Source: Bacillus thuringiensis
GTDB taxonomy: Bacteria; Bacillota; Bacilli; Bacillales; Bacillaceae_G
Assembly (NCBI RefSeq): GCF_014932895.1
Contig: NZ_JACYOF010000007.1
Coordinates: forward strand, 124,001-188,000
DNA length: 64,000 nucleotides
Reading direction: 5' to 3'
Shown here: piece after piece, positions 28,447 through 38,435 of the stretch
Layout: each line of letters opens with the position of its first letter
How positions within the stretch are numbered: the stretch's first letter is position 1
The notes under the pieces: generated by a model
What the model was told of the DNA's origin: nothing
The model's input: only the letters and a program-made list of their open reading frames with translations
Database searches by the model: none
Position numbers and translations under genes: made by a program

Positions 28447-28726
28447 GTCATTTTACCTCCATTTTTCATATTGCTTTTCCAACAAAAAGTGATAGTTTTA
28501 TTTCCTCCAAAAGTTTTCCATTTGCTTTTTGACTTTTTGGGTGAAGATTATTTGCCCCGAGGAGCGAGGCTACTTGCGTTAGACAGTGTTCGCAGTAAAA
28601 GGATATACTTCCTTATCTGTTAAGCCAAGCTCTTGATAGGACTGATTCTTTAAATGACTTTTTTGGGATTTTAATTGTTTCAGACAGTTCTTGATATTGA
28701 ATTGTTTGTAACTTAGTGAATTACTC
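28447..28726. other. intergenic spacer between the two sulfatase genes
   Basis: 280 bases with a 65-codon minus-strand frame (28579-28776) overlapping the end of sulfatase 2 and ending GLTDKEVYPFTANTV. It has no ribosome binding site and no known motif. It could be a decayed gene remnant. Confidence 0.3.
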
Positions 28727-30355
28727 TCATACCACTGTAAAGGAACCAACAACTTCCTCACTATCCTTATATCCAATTCGAACCGCTTTTGCCCGAATGA
28801 CTGTAGTTCCTTCAGTAACGATTATAGGGCTCGTATAAAGCTTCCAATGAACATTCTCTCCTTCTTCTGTTGTATAAGCAATTGATCCCCCCTGTGTAGC
28901 GGTATGCAGTAATATTGCAGTTTTTTCACTAAAAGTTCTTTCGGTCATTGGCTCTTTACCGAAATGCTCATTATTAATAGGTACGAAAATAGGAGATACA
29001 GCTCGTGGTTGTATACCATTCGGCCACATTTGTGCAACCATTTGTTCTTCCGATACATCACCCCATACGTCATGCTTCTGCCTCCAGTCGTTCAACGTGG
29101 TACGAAGTCGTTCCAGTTCCGCACGATACTTCGGAGAGTTAGCAAGATTGTTCATTTCAAAAGGATCGTTTTCACAATCATATAATTCTTCTGCAGGACG
29201 GCTACTCTGCATGAGTAATTGTTGTTCCCCTTCAAGCTGTCCAGATAGATGGAGTCTCCATAACTCTTGGAACATTGCATGGTCATGACTAAAAGGAATC
29301 CATTGCAGGTAAGGAAGATTCGGATAAAAATTCCGAATATATTTATACTTTTTGTCACGGACGGCACGCACCATATCATAAGACGAGTCATACCGATCCC
29401 GAGTAGCAAACACATACTCCCTAGGCTGAACCTGGTCACCCAAGAACGGTTGGCTGTCAAGATGATTAGGAACAGAAGTTCCGGTAATACCTAAAATAGT
29501 AGATGGCAGGTCGATTAAACTGACCAACTGATCGTTGATTTGTCCCGGCTCGAGTACGCCGGGCCATCGAACAATTAATGGGACTTTTGTTCCTGCGTCA
29601 TAGGGCCACCTTTTGGCGCGTGGCAATCCTTCGCCATGATCACTCCATAAAAAAACAATCGTATTTTCGGCAAGTCCATCTTCCTCAAGTTGCTGCAACA
29701 AGAAACCTACATAATCATCGGCTTCTGCTATCAGATCATAGTACTTCGCAAGCGTTTGACGGGATTTTGGGGTATCCGGCAAATAAGGAGGGATTTTTAC
29801 ATCGTCTGGATTGGTAGTCAACATTAAATTTTTTCGTTTTAAGTGTTTACGATATTTATCTGTCCACATTGAGCTTTCGTGGGTAAGAATATGATTGAAT
29901 ACCGCAAAGAAGGGCTGACCCTCTTCGCGGTGACGCCAATGGGCCTCAAAACCATTTTCATCCCAAGCCGTTAGCGGCGAAGGAAATTGATAATCCGTTT
30001 TAAAATTGTTTGTACAAAAATAGCCTTCTGCACGTAAATATTCAGTAAAAACCTTGATATAAGCAGGAGGTACAGCCGCATAGGGAGTCGGAAGCTCTGG
30101 TGTATGCGGATTCGTATGTTCGGTACGCATATGATGGGTACCAATTGAGGTCGGATACATTCCAGTAATAATCGATGATCGACTGGGTGCGCATACACCT
30201 GCAGTCGTAAATGCCTTGGTATACATTACGCCCTGGCTAGCCAGATTGTCTATGTTTGGGGTTCGTGCCAAGGGATCACCATAGCAACCAAACCTTGGAC
30301 TTGTATCTTCAAGAGAAATCCATAAAACATTGAGTTTTCCTTCTTTATTTTTCAT
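28727..30355 (-). CDS. Cys-type sulfatase 2 with C-terminal chitobiase-like domain
   Basis: This 542-aa protein has the metal ligands in LWISLEDTSP, the signature Cys55-APS-Arg59 (C-x-P-x-R), and WSDHGEGLPRAKR. It is like the heparan N-sulfatase/sulfamidase-type branch of S1 sulfatases. After about residue 460 a short beta-sandwich follows (GGSIAYTTEEG, YTSPIIVTEGTTVIRAKA), typical of the CHB_HEX_C / Fn3-associated domain. No signal peptide is present. The start at 30355 is chosen because AGGAAGGG precedes it and the sulfatase core begins there, rather than 30427. It needs FGE modification like sulfatase 1. The substrate is unknown. Confidence 0.92.
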   Translation of the reverse strand: MKNKEGKLNVLWISLEDTSPRFGCYGDPLARTPNIDNLASQGVMYTKAFTTAGVCAPSRSSIITGMYPTSIGTHHMRTEHTNPHTPELPTPYAAVPPAYIKVFTEYLRAEGYFCTNNFKTDYQFPSPLTAWDENGFEAHWRHREEGQPFFAVFNHILTHESSMWTDKYRKHLKRKNLMLTTNPDDVKIPPYLPDTPKSRQTLAKYYDLIAEADDYVGFLLQQLEEDGLAENTIVFLWSDHGEGLPRAKRWPYDAGTKVPLIVRWPGVLEPGQINDQLVSLIDLPSTILGITGTSVPNHLDSQPFLGDQVQPREYVFATRDRYDSSYDMVRAVRDKKYKYIRNFYPNLPYLQWIPFSHDHAMFQELWRLHLSGQLEGEQQLLMQSSRPAEELYDCENDPFEMNNLANSPKYRAELERLRTTLNDWRQKHDVWGDVSEEQMVAQMWPNGIQPRAVSPIFVPINNEHFGKEPMTERTFSEKTAILLHTATQGGSIAYTTEEGENVHWKLYTSPIIVTEGTTVIRAKAVRIGYKDSEEVVGSFTVV

Positions 30356-30814
30356 ATTTTTCCCTTCCTCTCTTAAGCTATCTATTTCATATTTTTTATC
30401 CGCAAGACGCGAGCTTGAACTTTTCACGGTATTTTATTATTTGCCTCAGCTTTACGTAAGAGAAGCTCATCTTCTGAATGATATTCTCTCAAAAAAGCAA
30501 TGCGTATTGTTTAGCAAATGGATTATTTCAAGAACTGTGAGAATCCTGTTGAGGTTAGAGTACTGATAAAGAAATAGCTTACTTTTTTCATAAAATTTCT
30601 CGTTATATTTTCCTTGATTGAATTTCCGCAATAACGCTAGCATACTTGTGGTTGTAACCTGTGAAAAGCCATAGTCTTGATCTTAGTTACCGCGGCAATG
30701 ACGGGCAACAATATGTTAAGTTTCAAATCAACCTTAAAAACTTTTATACATGTAAAACATGCCTTTACTACAAAACAAACGCTGGAAAATTTATATAATT
30801 CATCCTTATTACAA
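30356..30814. other. intergenic between sulfatase 2 and GH3
   Basis: About 460 bases without a supported gene. Short frames on both strands lack ribosome binding sites. A minus-strand segment (LLPVIAAVTKIKTMAFHRL) could be a transposase scrap. The length suggests that sulfatase 2 has its own promoter. Confidence 0.35.
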
Positions 30815-33112
30815 TTACTCATTCAATTTTTGCAACAAGTTGTCCAGATCTGCTTCTGTAAACGGTATAGGCTGAAATGAAATAAGCACTCTAAGTGGCA
30901 TACCTTGTAAAAAATGTTTCTGTCTTTCAGAATCTCCCTGAAAACCAAGTTTTTTTGCTATACTTTCTAGCAATGGTTTGATGATTCCAGCACGCATTGG
31001 GTCTGCCATACAATCAAGAAGGGTAGAATTCCTTGTAAATCTCTTTTTTATCACTGTAGTAGATTTGACATGGATGGTTTCTTTCAAGACAATTTCTTTA
31101 GAAGATTTCCCAATAAGAATTTCAAATTCTCCACATTCCACATACCAGTCCATAATATCGATATTGTAATAGGCAAAAGCTCTTTTTTTCAGCGCAAACT
31201 CGACAGTCTTTTCTTCTCCTGGATCGAGCTTTATCTTTTCAAAACCCTTTAATTCTTTATATGGTCTAATCACACTACTTTCAACATCTCTTACATACAA
31301 CTGAACAATTTCCTTCCCGGTTACCGTACCTGTATTCTTTACTTTAACCTTTACAGTTACGAAATCATTATCGTACATTTCCTTCTTATCGATAGAAATT
31401 TCAGTATATTCAAAGCTTGTATAACTCAATCCAAAACCAAACGGAAACAATGGTTCAATTTCCATTGCGTCATAATACCTGTAGCCGATAAATAAGCCTT
31501 CTCTGTATTCCACCTTTACTTCACTACCAGGATAGTTCAAATAAGACGGATTATCACTGATATTCTTTGGGAAAGTTTCTGCAAGCTTTCCACAAGGGTT
31601 AGCTATCCCAAATAGAATGTCCGAAATAGCACCTCCGGCAGCTTGACCTCCCAAATATGTTTCAAGTACACCCTTTACAGCGTTTAGCCATGGCATCTCA
31701 ATCGGTGATCCGTTACTTAGAACTACCACAGTATTTTTCTGCACTTCTGCCACCGCTTCAATCAATTCTTTCTGTCCTTCGGGAATTCTGATATGTTTCC
31801 TGTCAGTTCCTTCAGATTCATAAGTTTCAGGCAATCCCGCAAATACAATTGCTACATCCGCCTTCTTAGCAATTTCTTTTGCTTCTTCAATCAGTTTCAT
31901 ATCCGGCTGGTCACTCGACGACTTTAACGGATGTTTGGAGTACCTGCCTGCTGAACTGTCATTTCTGTAGCCTTCTGCATAAATTACCTTCATTTCCGGA
32001 CATGCGAGCTTTTCGATCTCTTTTAACGGAATGTCTATTTTGGTTGGATTTATATAAGAACTTCCTCCTCCCTGAAACCTTGGTTCTTTTGCAAAGGCAC
32101 CTATTACCGCAAGAGTTCCTTCCTTTTTTAAAGGTAGTATGTTATCTTCATTTTTCAGCAGGACCATACTTTCTCTCGCAATATCCCTTGCCAGTTTATG
32201 ATGTTCCTCCATATCACAAACAATATTTTCCTTTTTCATGTCTACTGCTTTGAATATGACCATCAGTAATCTTTCTACTGCTTTATCAAGCACATCTTCA
32301 GAAAGTGTTCCATCTTTTACAGCAGCAATGATCTTTTTATCACCTTCGAAGATGCCAGGAGGCATTTCCAGGTCCATACCTGCAGCCAACCCTTCGACCC
32401 TTTCATTTACAGCACCCCAATCTGAAACCACGATGCCTTCATGACCCCATTCCTCTTTTAAAATATCAGTCAAAAGATATTTATTTTCCGAACAATAGTA
32501 ACCATTTAACTGATTATAAGCACACATTACGGTCCATGGTTGTGCCTGCATTATTGCTTCCTCAAAACTTGCCAGATACATTTCCCTAAGTGTCCTTTCG
32601 TCAACTTCAACATTAGTAAGAAAACGATTATATTCCTGGTTATTGGCTGCGAAGTGCTTCAGCGATGCTCCTACTCCTTGACTCTGTATTCCCTTAATAT
32701 AATTAGAAGCCATATTGGTAGATATATATGGATCCTCCGAAAAGTACTCAAAGTTTCGTCCGCATAATGGCGAACGTTTCAAATTAGCTCCCGTACCAAG
32801 AAGTATAGCTATATCCTCTGCTTGACACTCTACACCCAATAGATTCCCCACTGTCTCAATCAAATTACGGTCCCAAGAAGAAGCCAAATTGACAGCTGGA
32901 GGGAAACAGGTGGCCGCCTTACTACTGTTCAATCCTAAATGGTCTGCGGCACCTTCCTGTTTCCTAAGTCCATGTGGTCCATCCGACAACATAATAGATG
33001 GTATTCCTAGGCGCTCCACAGCTTTCGTATGCCAATAGTCAAGCCCTGAACACATTCCTGCTTTTTCTTCTAAAGTCATCTGGGAAATGATTGATATAAT
33101 ATCTCTATTCAT
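30815..33112 (-). CDS. GH3 family beta-glycosidase (cytoplasmic)
   Basis: This 765-aa protein has the GH3 order: an N-terminal TIM barrel with DGPHGLR and KHFAANNQE, and nucleophile Asp231 in VVSDWGAV. The second alpha/beta domain follows ([13 protein letters not shown]), then a fibronectin III-like domain ([11 protein letters not shown]) and a helical tail. It removes terminal beta-linked sugars. There is no signal peptide. I choose 33112 rather than 33220 as start because AAGGAGAG lies just before it and family similarity begins there. The longer frame runs into an IS605-type end. It fits the sulfatases as the glycosidase that acts before or after desulfation. Confidence 0.92.
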   Translation of the reverse strand: MNRDIISIISQMTLEEKAGMCSGLDYWHTKAVERLGIPSIMLSDGPHGLRKQEGAADHLGLNSSKAATCFPPAVNLASSWDRNLIETVGNLLGVECQAEDIAILLGTGANLKRSPLCGRNFEYFSEDPYISTNMASNYIKGIQSQGVGASLKHFAANNQEYNRFLTNVEVDERTLREMYLASFEEAIMQAQPWTVMCAYNQLNGYYCSENKYLLTDILKEEWGHEGIVVSDWGAVNERVEGLAAGMDLEMPPGIFEGDKKIIAAVKDGTLSEDVLDKAVERLLMVIFKAVDMKKENIVCDMEEHHKLARDIARESMVLLKNEDNILPLKKEGTLAVIGAFAKEPRFQGGGSSYINPTKIDIPLKEIEKLACPEMKVIYAEGYRNDSSAGRYSKHPLKSSSDQPDMKLIEEAKEIAKKADVAIVFAGLPETYESEGTDRKHIRIPEGQKELIEAVAEVQKNTVVVLSNGSPIEMPWLNAVKGVLETYLGGQAAGGAISDILFGIANPCGKLAETFPKNISDNPSYLNYPGSEVKVEYREGLFIGYRYYDAMEIEPLFPFGFGLSYTSFEYTEISIDKKEMYDNDFVTVKVKVKNTGTVTGKEIVQLYVRDVESSVIRPYKELKGFEKIKLDPGEEKTVEFALKKRAFAYYNIDIMDWYVECGEFEILIGKSSKEIVLKETIHVKSTTVIKKRFTRNSTLLDCMADPMRAGIIKPLLESIAKKLGFQGDSERQKHFLQGMPLRVLISFQPIPFTEADLDNLLQKLNE

Positions 33113-33184
33113 ATCTGACTCTCCTTGTATCAAATAATTAAATTTTTTAGTTTTAGTCATATGAATTCCTCTATCATGACCATT

Positions 33185-33235
33185 ACAGATTTCACGATAC
33201 GGGCGTCCTCCTTTAGGCATCGGATGAAAGTATCG
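33185..33235 (+). mobile_element. possible IS605/TnpB-type right-end scrap
   Basis: CACGATACGGGCGTCCTCC, then TTTAGGCATCGGATGAAAG, resembles the terminal segment at 165-240 (TTTAGGCATGGGATGAAAG). It lies between the GH3 and DUF202 genes. No transposase is left. The assignment is weak. Confidence 0.35.
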
Positions 33236-33426
33236 TTTTTCCTATAACATTATTCTTAAATATAACTAATTGCTGAAACTCAATGTTTTTAACGTTCGCA
33301 AAAATCAGTTATTTATTTACATCAGACTCATAGTTTACACTTAAACAAATTTGCTCTCATAGAAAATGCAATCATACGATTAGATTATTCAAGTAAAAAT
33401 GATCGATTTCTAATCGCGAATCTAAA

Positions 33427-33822
33427 TTAAGATTTCATAAATAATAAGAAAGAAAGATACATAAGAATCATAAAAGTTAACAATGAAAATAGGATAGATA
33501 CGAATATAATAGATTGGTTAGACGGAATGAAAATACCTGCTTGGATTTCCCTCCTTTTCCTCGCGTATTGAATAGTTGATAAAATGCCAATAATAAAACC
33601 AATAACCCATGCAAAGATCCCCAGAACAATTACTAAGATGTTAATATATGGATCAAATCTGATTTTTATAGTAAAATGCAATGATGTCGTTAAAAAGCCT
33701 ACTCCTGTTATAGATATAGCTGTTCGTATCCATGCTAAATATGTTCTTTCGTTAGCTAAATGTTGTTGGGCATACTTAACACTTTCTCTTGGTAATTCTT
33801 TTATCTTATCTAAAGCTTCCAT
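33427..33822 (-). CDS. DUF202 (YidH-like) small membrane protein
   Basis: This 131-aa protein has the DUF202 signature LANERTYLAWIRTAISITGVGF and three membrane helices. Function is unknown. Members are common small inner-membrane proteins. I start it at 33822, where AAGGAGG lies upstream, rather than at the TTG at 33849. It sits between the GH3 and FGE genes in the same direction. Whether it belongs to the sulfatase pathway is unclear. Confidence 0.8.
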   Translation of the reverse strand: MEALDKIKELPRESVKYAQQHLANERTYLAWIRTAISITGVGFLTTSLHFTIKIRFDPYINILVIVLGIFAWVIGFIIGILSTIQYARKRREIQAGIFIPSNQSIIFVSILFSLLTFMILMYLSFLLFMKS

Positions 33823-34053
33823 TGCTAGGTAATCCTCCTTTATTAACAATTTTTAATAAAGAGACACAGCAAATGTAATTACTTAAATGAAATAAGTAGA
33901 ACCTATTTCTTTTCTCTTCTGTTCGAGAACTAAACTTCGTTGTCTTGGATGGAGGAACTTATACATCCTTAATTCAAAGGAACACAAGGTAACTGGAGAA
34001 CTTGTATATTAGACAGTCTAAAATAGCATCCTCTCTTATAAATTCTCTTTGTA

Positions 34054-35016
34054 TTATGAGTCAGCTGCACATCGAAAGCCCATGTTTCCTGTTGAACTAT
34101 CTGGAGTATTGGAACTACGGGCAGCAACTCGGTAACGATTACAATACGAATTGTGACAAAGATAAGAGCCACCGCGTGTCACTTTTGCTTCACCATTTGA
34201 TGGTCCCTTTGGATTCTTACACGTACCATCTACATAAAACGTTGGACTAAACCAATCCGAGCACCATTCCCATACATTCCCAGATACATTATATAGCCCA
34301 TATCCATTGGCAGGAAAAGACTTGGCTGGAGCGGTACCCAAGTAACCGTCCGCCCCTTTGTTCTTTTCTGGAAACGTCCCCTGCCAAGTATTACACATGT
34401 ATTTGCTGCCAGGCTGAAACCGATCTCCCCAAGGATATCTCTTTTGAACGAGTCCCCCACGGGCGGCATACTCCCATTCCGCCTCAGTCGGCAAACGTTT
34501 ACCTGCCCATTGGCAGTACGCTATTGCGTCATTCCAGGACACATGGACAACTGGGTGATCCATTCGATCCGCAATACTGGAATCCGGTCCTTCTGGTTCT
34601 TTCCAATAAGCTCCTTTAACAACCCACCACCATTGAGCGTTTTGCACAACTCCCGTTACGGTCTTCTTTACTTCTTCTGAAATAAAACTGAAAAATACAT
34701 ACGACCATCCGTATAGTTCTGCCTCTGTCTTATATCCTGTATCCATAACAAATTCCAAGAACTCAAAATTGGTTACAGTACACGGATCGATATAAAACGG
34801 GTTCACCTTCACTTTTCGAACAGGACCCTCACCGTCTGAAGGAAACCCTTCATTACTATTAGTTCCCATTAAAAATTCCCCGCCGGAAAGGTAAATCATC
34901 CCTTTCGTCACAGACTTGTCACGCTTCGCCATTACATCCTGTTGTTGTGTAAGTGTGGTACCGAATGACTGTGGTCTTCTTGCACAACAACACGTAGTTT
35001 TCTTTTCATGAGACAT
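34054..35016 (-). CDS. formylglycine-generating enzyme (FGE/SUMF1 family)
   Basis: This 320-aa protein oxidises the Cys of C-x-P-x-R sulfatases to formylglycine with O2. It has the SUMF1 hallmarks GGEFLMGT, DHPVVHVSWNDAIAYCQWAG, RLPTEAEWEYAARGG, NVSGNVWEWCSDW and, near the end, SYLCHNSYCNRYRVAAR with Cys287 and Cys292. This matches the copper-binding catalytic pair of known FGEs. There is no signal peptide, so it should work in the cytoplasm on the two nearby sulfatases. Many Firmicutes use the radical-SAM enzyme anSME instead, so an aerobic FGE here is notable. The N-terminus has an odd CCC run (TTCCCARRP). Confidence 0.95.
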   Translation of the reverse strand: MSHEKKTTCCCARRPQSFGTTLTQQQDVMAKRDKSVTKGMIYLSGGEFLMGTNSNEGFPSDGEGPVRKVKVNPFYIDPCTVTNFEFLEFVMDTGYKTEAELYGWSYVFFSFISEEVKKTVTGVVQNAQWWWVVKGAYWKEPEGPDSSIADRMDHPVVHVSWNDAIAYCQWAGKRLPTEAEWEYAARGGLVQKRYPWGDRFQPGSKYMCNTWQGTFPEKNKGADGYLGTAPAKSFPANGYGLYNVSGNVWEWCSDWFSPTFYVDGTCKNPKGPSNGEAKVTRGGSYLCHNSYCNRYRVAARSSNTPDSSTGNMGFRCAADS

Positions 35017-35096
35017 TTATTTTCGCCTTCTTTCTACTATATAAGTGGCAAAGTATGCCCAAATTTTCCTGCCATGATTTATTTGGATTTATATAA

Positions 35097-36443
35097 TTAA
35101 ACCATAGCATTATGCTTCTCTTTTAAAACTTCCATTATTTTTGCTTCTTCCTTCTCTAATCGATAGAACATTACTAGAATGATTGAAAGAATACATCCAA
35201 TAAGTGGAATCCATATAAAGTTGAATTCAATGGCTAATAATGTAGAGGAGCTTTGCTGTTGGTTTGCTACATATCCTCCTGCCGACATGGTCCATGCTGA
35301 AATTGCTCCCCCAAGTCCCATGCCAATTTTCACGCCAAAGATGGAAGCAGCCATTAATAATCCTGGCGCTCTCACACCAGATTTCCACTCCCCATAATCT
35401 ACCGTGTCAGCAATCATAGCAAACTTCAATCCAACTGCTAACCCTAATCCTGAAATCCCCACCACTCTTCCTATAATAAGAATAGGGATTGCAGCTGCTT
35501 CTGCGCCGATATATATCACAACCTGACCGATGCTGGTAATAATAAATCCTAAAACTAGCGTATTTCGCTTCCCTATTTTTTTTGCAAGAAATGGCGCCGC
35601 AATAGTCCCCACGACCATTAAAACTGTTAATCCATTTATGAGAGGGATTAAATCTTCTCGATTAAGATTGTAAGTTAAAAAATAGATAGTCGATTGCATA
35701 GACGAGATGATAGCAATATAAAGGAGAACGTTTACAAACAACAAGATCAACCAAGGAAGATTTCCTCTTAAGGCCTTGACTCCTTCTTTAAAAGGAATGG
35801 GCTTATTTCCATTTACTTGGACACGTTCTCTTGTATTCGCGAATGTAATAAAATATAAAACAACGCTAACAGAGGCAAACAAGATCATCGTATAGAGGAA
35901 TCCATCTTGCTGGTCTCCTTGTCCAAAAAACGCGACTAAAGGTAATGCGGCACCACTTACTATAAATAAACCAACTTTTCCCCCGATCCCTCTGAACGCA
36001 TTCACAACGATCCTTTCTTGTGAACTGCTTGTTATACTGGGCAATAATGACGATAAAGGTAAATCAATAGCTGCATACATTATCCCCAATATGATATACG
36101 TTACATAGGCATATATAAGCCTACCCGACTCACTTAAATCTGGTACTGTAAATGTTAACACAGCTACAACCCCAAACGGGATAGCTAACCAAAGGAAATA
36201 AGGTCTTGACTTCCCCCATTTTGTACTTGTTCGGTCAATTAACATACCGATAATTGGACTGTCGAAAGCATCGAATACTCTTGCGACTAGAAATAAAGTT
36301 CCGACCGCTGCCGTGCTTAACCCAGATACATCTGTATAGAAGAACATGAGATATGTTGTAATCATTCCAAAAGTAATTTCAGAAGCCGTACCACCTAAAC
36401 CATAGCTGATTCTTTCTTTCAATGGAACTTGCTTATCACTCAT
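35097..36443 (-). CDS. GPH-family sugar:cation symporter
   Basis: This 448-aa, 12-helix transporter of the glycoside-pentoside-hexuronide (MelB-like) family has KERISYGLGGTASE at the N-terminus, the DAFDSPIIGMLIDRT loop and KSRPYFLWLA. It should import a glycoside with Na+ or H+. It lies 80 bp before the FGE and after the FAD dehydrogenase in the same direction, so its substrate is probably the sulfated or glycosylated compound handled by the neighbouring enzymes. GGGGGGATT precedes the ATG. Confidence 0.93.
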   Translation of the reverse strand: MSDKQVPLKERISYGLGGTASEITFGMITTYLMFFYTDVSGLSTAAVGTLFLVARVFDAFDSPIIGMLIDRTSTKWGKSRPYFLWLAIPFGVVAVLTFTVPDLSESGRLIYAYVTYIILGIMYAAIDLPLSSLLPSITSSSQERIVVNAFRGIGGKVGLFIVSGAALPLVAFFGQGDQQDGFLYTMILFASVSVVLYFITFANTRERVQVNGNKPIPFKEGVKALRGNLPWLILLFVNVLLYIAIISSMQSTIYFLTYNLNREDLIPLINGLTVLMVVGTIAAPFLAKKIGKRNTLVLGFIITSIGQVVIYIGAEAAAIPILIIGRVVGISGLGLAVGLKFAMIADTVDYGEWKSGVRAPGLLMAASIFGVKIGMGLGGAISAWTMSAGGYVANQQQSSSTLLAIEFNFIWIPLIGCILSIILVMFYRLEKEEAKIMEVLKEKHNAMV

Positions 36444-36546
36444 AATTTAATCCCCCCTCTTCTTCCTCATGCATCCCTATTAAAGATATCTTGAAACCCT
36501 TTATATTTTCCTGCCGCTGTTTAAAATGAATAAAAGCTTTTTTATT

Positions 36547-38202
36547 TTAACTTAGCTCTAAAGCTATAGCACGTCCTGCGACACGTCCTGTAAAAAGACA
36601 GCCGCCAACAAATGTACCTTCAAGCGCTCGATATCCATGTAAGCCGCCTCCACCAAATCCAGAGACCTCTCCGGCTGCATAAAGACCAGAAACCACTTCC
36701 CCTGCCGAATTAAGCACTCTTCCAGACATATCAGTTTGTAATCCCCCTAACGTTTTTCTGCTAACAATATTTAGACGAACAGCAATAAGCGGGCCATTTT
36801 GAGGATCAAGGATTTTATGCGGAGGAGCGACCCTGATTAATTTATCACCAATATAGTTACGTGCCCCGCGAATCGCAGTTATTTGAAGATCCTTTGTGAA
36901 TTTATTATTTATTTCTCGATCCCGTGCCTGTATTTGGCGTTCTATATCCGCTAGGTTCAATAAGTTTTCACCCGTCAATTTGTTCATACCCGCTACAAGA
37001 TCAGGCAAATTATCAGCAACGACGAAGTCTTCCCCTTTGTCCATAAACGCCTGTACAGGGCCAGGGGCTCCAGGCAAAGCTCTTCCCAAAACTTTCCGAA
37101 TACTTTTGCCGGTAAGATCAGGATTCTGTTCAGATCCAGACAATGCGAATTCTTTCTCAATGATTTTTTGAGTCAAAATAAACCAAGAATAATCGTATCC
37201 TGACTTTTGAATCTCCTCTAGCGTCCCCAATGTGTCAAAACCTGGGAAATTTGGAATTGGAAATCGCTTTCCCTTTGCATCCAACCAAACAGATGAAGGT
37301 CCTGGTAATATCCTTATGCCATGCTTTCCCCATACAGGGTTCCAATTTTTTATTCCTTCTGTGTAGTGCCACATCCGATCCCGATTCACAATCCGTCCCC
37401 CTGCTTCTTCAGTGATAGCTAGCATCCGTCCATCCACGTGTGCAGGTACGCCTGAAATCATTTTTTTTGGAGGATGCCCAAGCCTGCTGGGCCAATTTTG
37501 GCGGATTAAATCATGGTTAGCCCCTATACCTCCGCTGGATACCAATACAGCTTGCCCTCGAAATTCAAAATCTCCTATCACTTCTCTATTGCTATCTTCT
37601 CCCCGTATAGCAGCACTCGGCGCAAGAACAGAGCCTCTTACACCAACAATTGCACCATTACTATTGATAAGATTGTCCACACGATGACGAGAACGGTACT
37701 CAACCAATCCATTTCTGATGTGCTCTCGGACTCTCCGTTCAAATGGAGAGACAATGCCTGGACCTGTTCCCCAAACAATATGGAATCGAGGAACAGAGTT
37801 ACCATGTCCTTCAGCCAGATACCCTCCTCTTTCTGCCCAACCAACTACAGGAAAAAATCGAACCCCCATGTTATATAACCACTCTCGTTTCTCACCAGCA
37901 GCAAAGTCCACGTATGCCTCCGCCCATTTTCGCCCCCAATAATCTTCATCTTCGTCCCTATCAAAACCAGCTGCCCCCAGCCAATCTTGCCAAGCCAATT
38001 CTTTAGAATCCTTAATTCCCATCCTTCGTTGTTCGGGTGAATTGACCAAAAATAAACCGCCAAATGACCACCACGCCTGCCCTCCTAAAGAGGCTTCAGG
38101 CTCTTGATCAAGAAGCAATACTTTTTTACCAGCGTCAGCAATTTCCGCTGTTGCTACTAGACCAGCAAGACCAGCCCCAACTACAACCACATCATAATCC
38201 AT
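36547..38202 (-). CDS. FAD-binding dehydrogenase (KstD / fumarate reductase flavoprotein-like)
   Basis: This 551-aa flavoprotein has the dinucleotide fold VVVVGAGLAGLVATAEIADAG at the N-terminus and the C-terminal FAD closure GLYAAGEVSGFGGGGLHGYRALEGT. The middle resembles the 3-ketosteroid-dehydrogenase/flavocytochrome c group. The start at 38202 or 38205 follows GGGGAG. It is the first gene of the leftward set, divergent from AraC paralogue 3, which suggests oxidation or dehydrogenation of the imported substrate or its aglycone. The substrate is not known. Proteins of this group with no assigned job are frequent in Bacillus and actinobacteria. Confidence 0.85.
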   Translation of the reverse strand: MDYDVVVVGAGLAGLVATAEIADAGKKVLLLDQEPEASLGGQAWWSFGGLFLVNSPEQRRMGIKDSKELAWQDWLGAAGFDRDEDEDYWGRKWAEAYVDFAAGEKREWLYNMGVRFFPVVGWAERGGYLAEGHGNSVPRFHIVWGTGPGIVSPFERRVREHIRNGLVEYRSRHRVDNLINSNGAIVGVRGSVLAPSAAIRGEDSNREVIGDFEFRGQAVLVSSGGIGANHDLIRQNWPSRLGHPPKKMISGVPAHVDGRMLAITEEAGGRIVNRDRMWHYTEGIKNWNPVWGKHGIRILPGPSSVWLDAKGKRFPIPNFPGFDTLGTLEEIQKSGYDYSWFILTQKIIEKEFALSGSEQNPDLTGKSIRKVLGRALPGAPGPVQAFMDKGEDFVVADNLPDLVAGMNKLTGENLLNLADIERQIQARDREINNKFTKDLQITAIRGARNYIGDKLIRVAPPHKILDPQNGPLIAVRLNIVSRKTLGGLQTDMSGRVLNSAGEVVSGLYAAGEVSGFGGGGLHGYRALEGTFVGGCLFTGRVAGRAIALELS

Positions 38203-38435
38203 CATACGTCTCCCCATTCGTTATTAATTTATCTAATATTATTTATTTTCTGACTATAAGTATGGTATTATTTATAGAAGTTTAGTGTTATTTATTGATG
38301 TATTTAAAAATGTAATCGCATCCATTTTTGGGATCAGGGGCATCAAAGAAAGGTCAAGAAACATTATCGAAACAGTTAAAGAGGTCACCTTATATGGAGC
38401 GACAAAATCCAGTTCAAGGTTGAGGGGTCAATAAT
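38203..38435. promoter_or_regulatory. divergent promoter region of the sulfatase island
   Basis: 233 bases between the FAD dehydrogenase and AraC paralogue 3. The stretch near 38230-38290 contains TTATTTAT repeated several times, possibly the AraC contact sites. It should hold both promoters. Confidence 0.45.

Noticed and set aside
33113-33220. 36 extra N-terminal residues for the GH3 protein
   Set aside because: No family similarity, no ribosome binding site, and the stretch overlaps an IS605-type end. The ATG at 33112 has AAGGAGAG.
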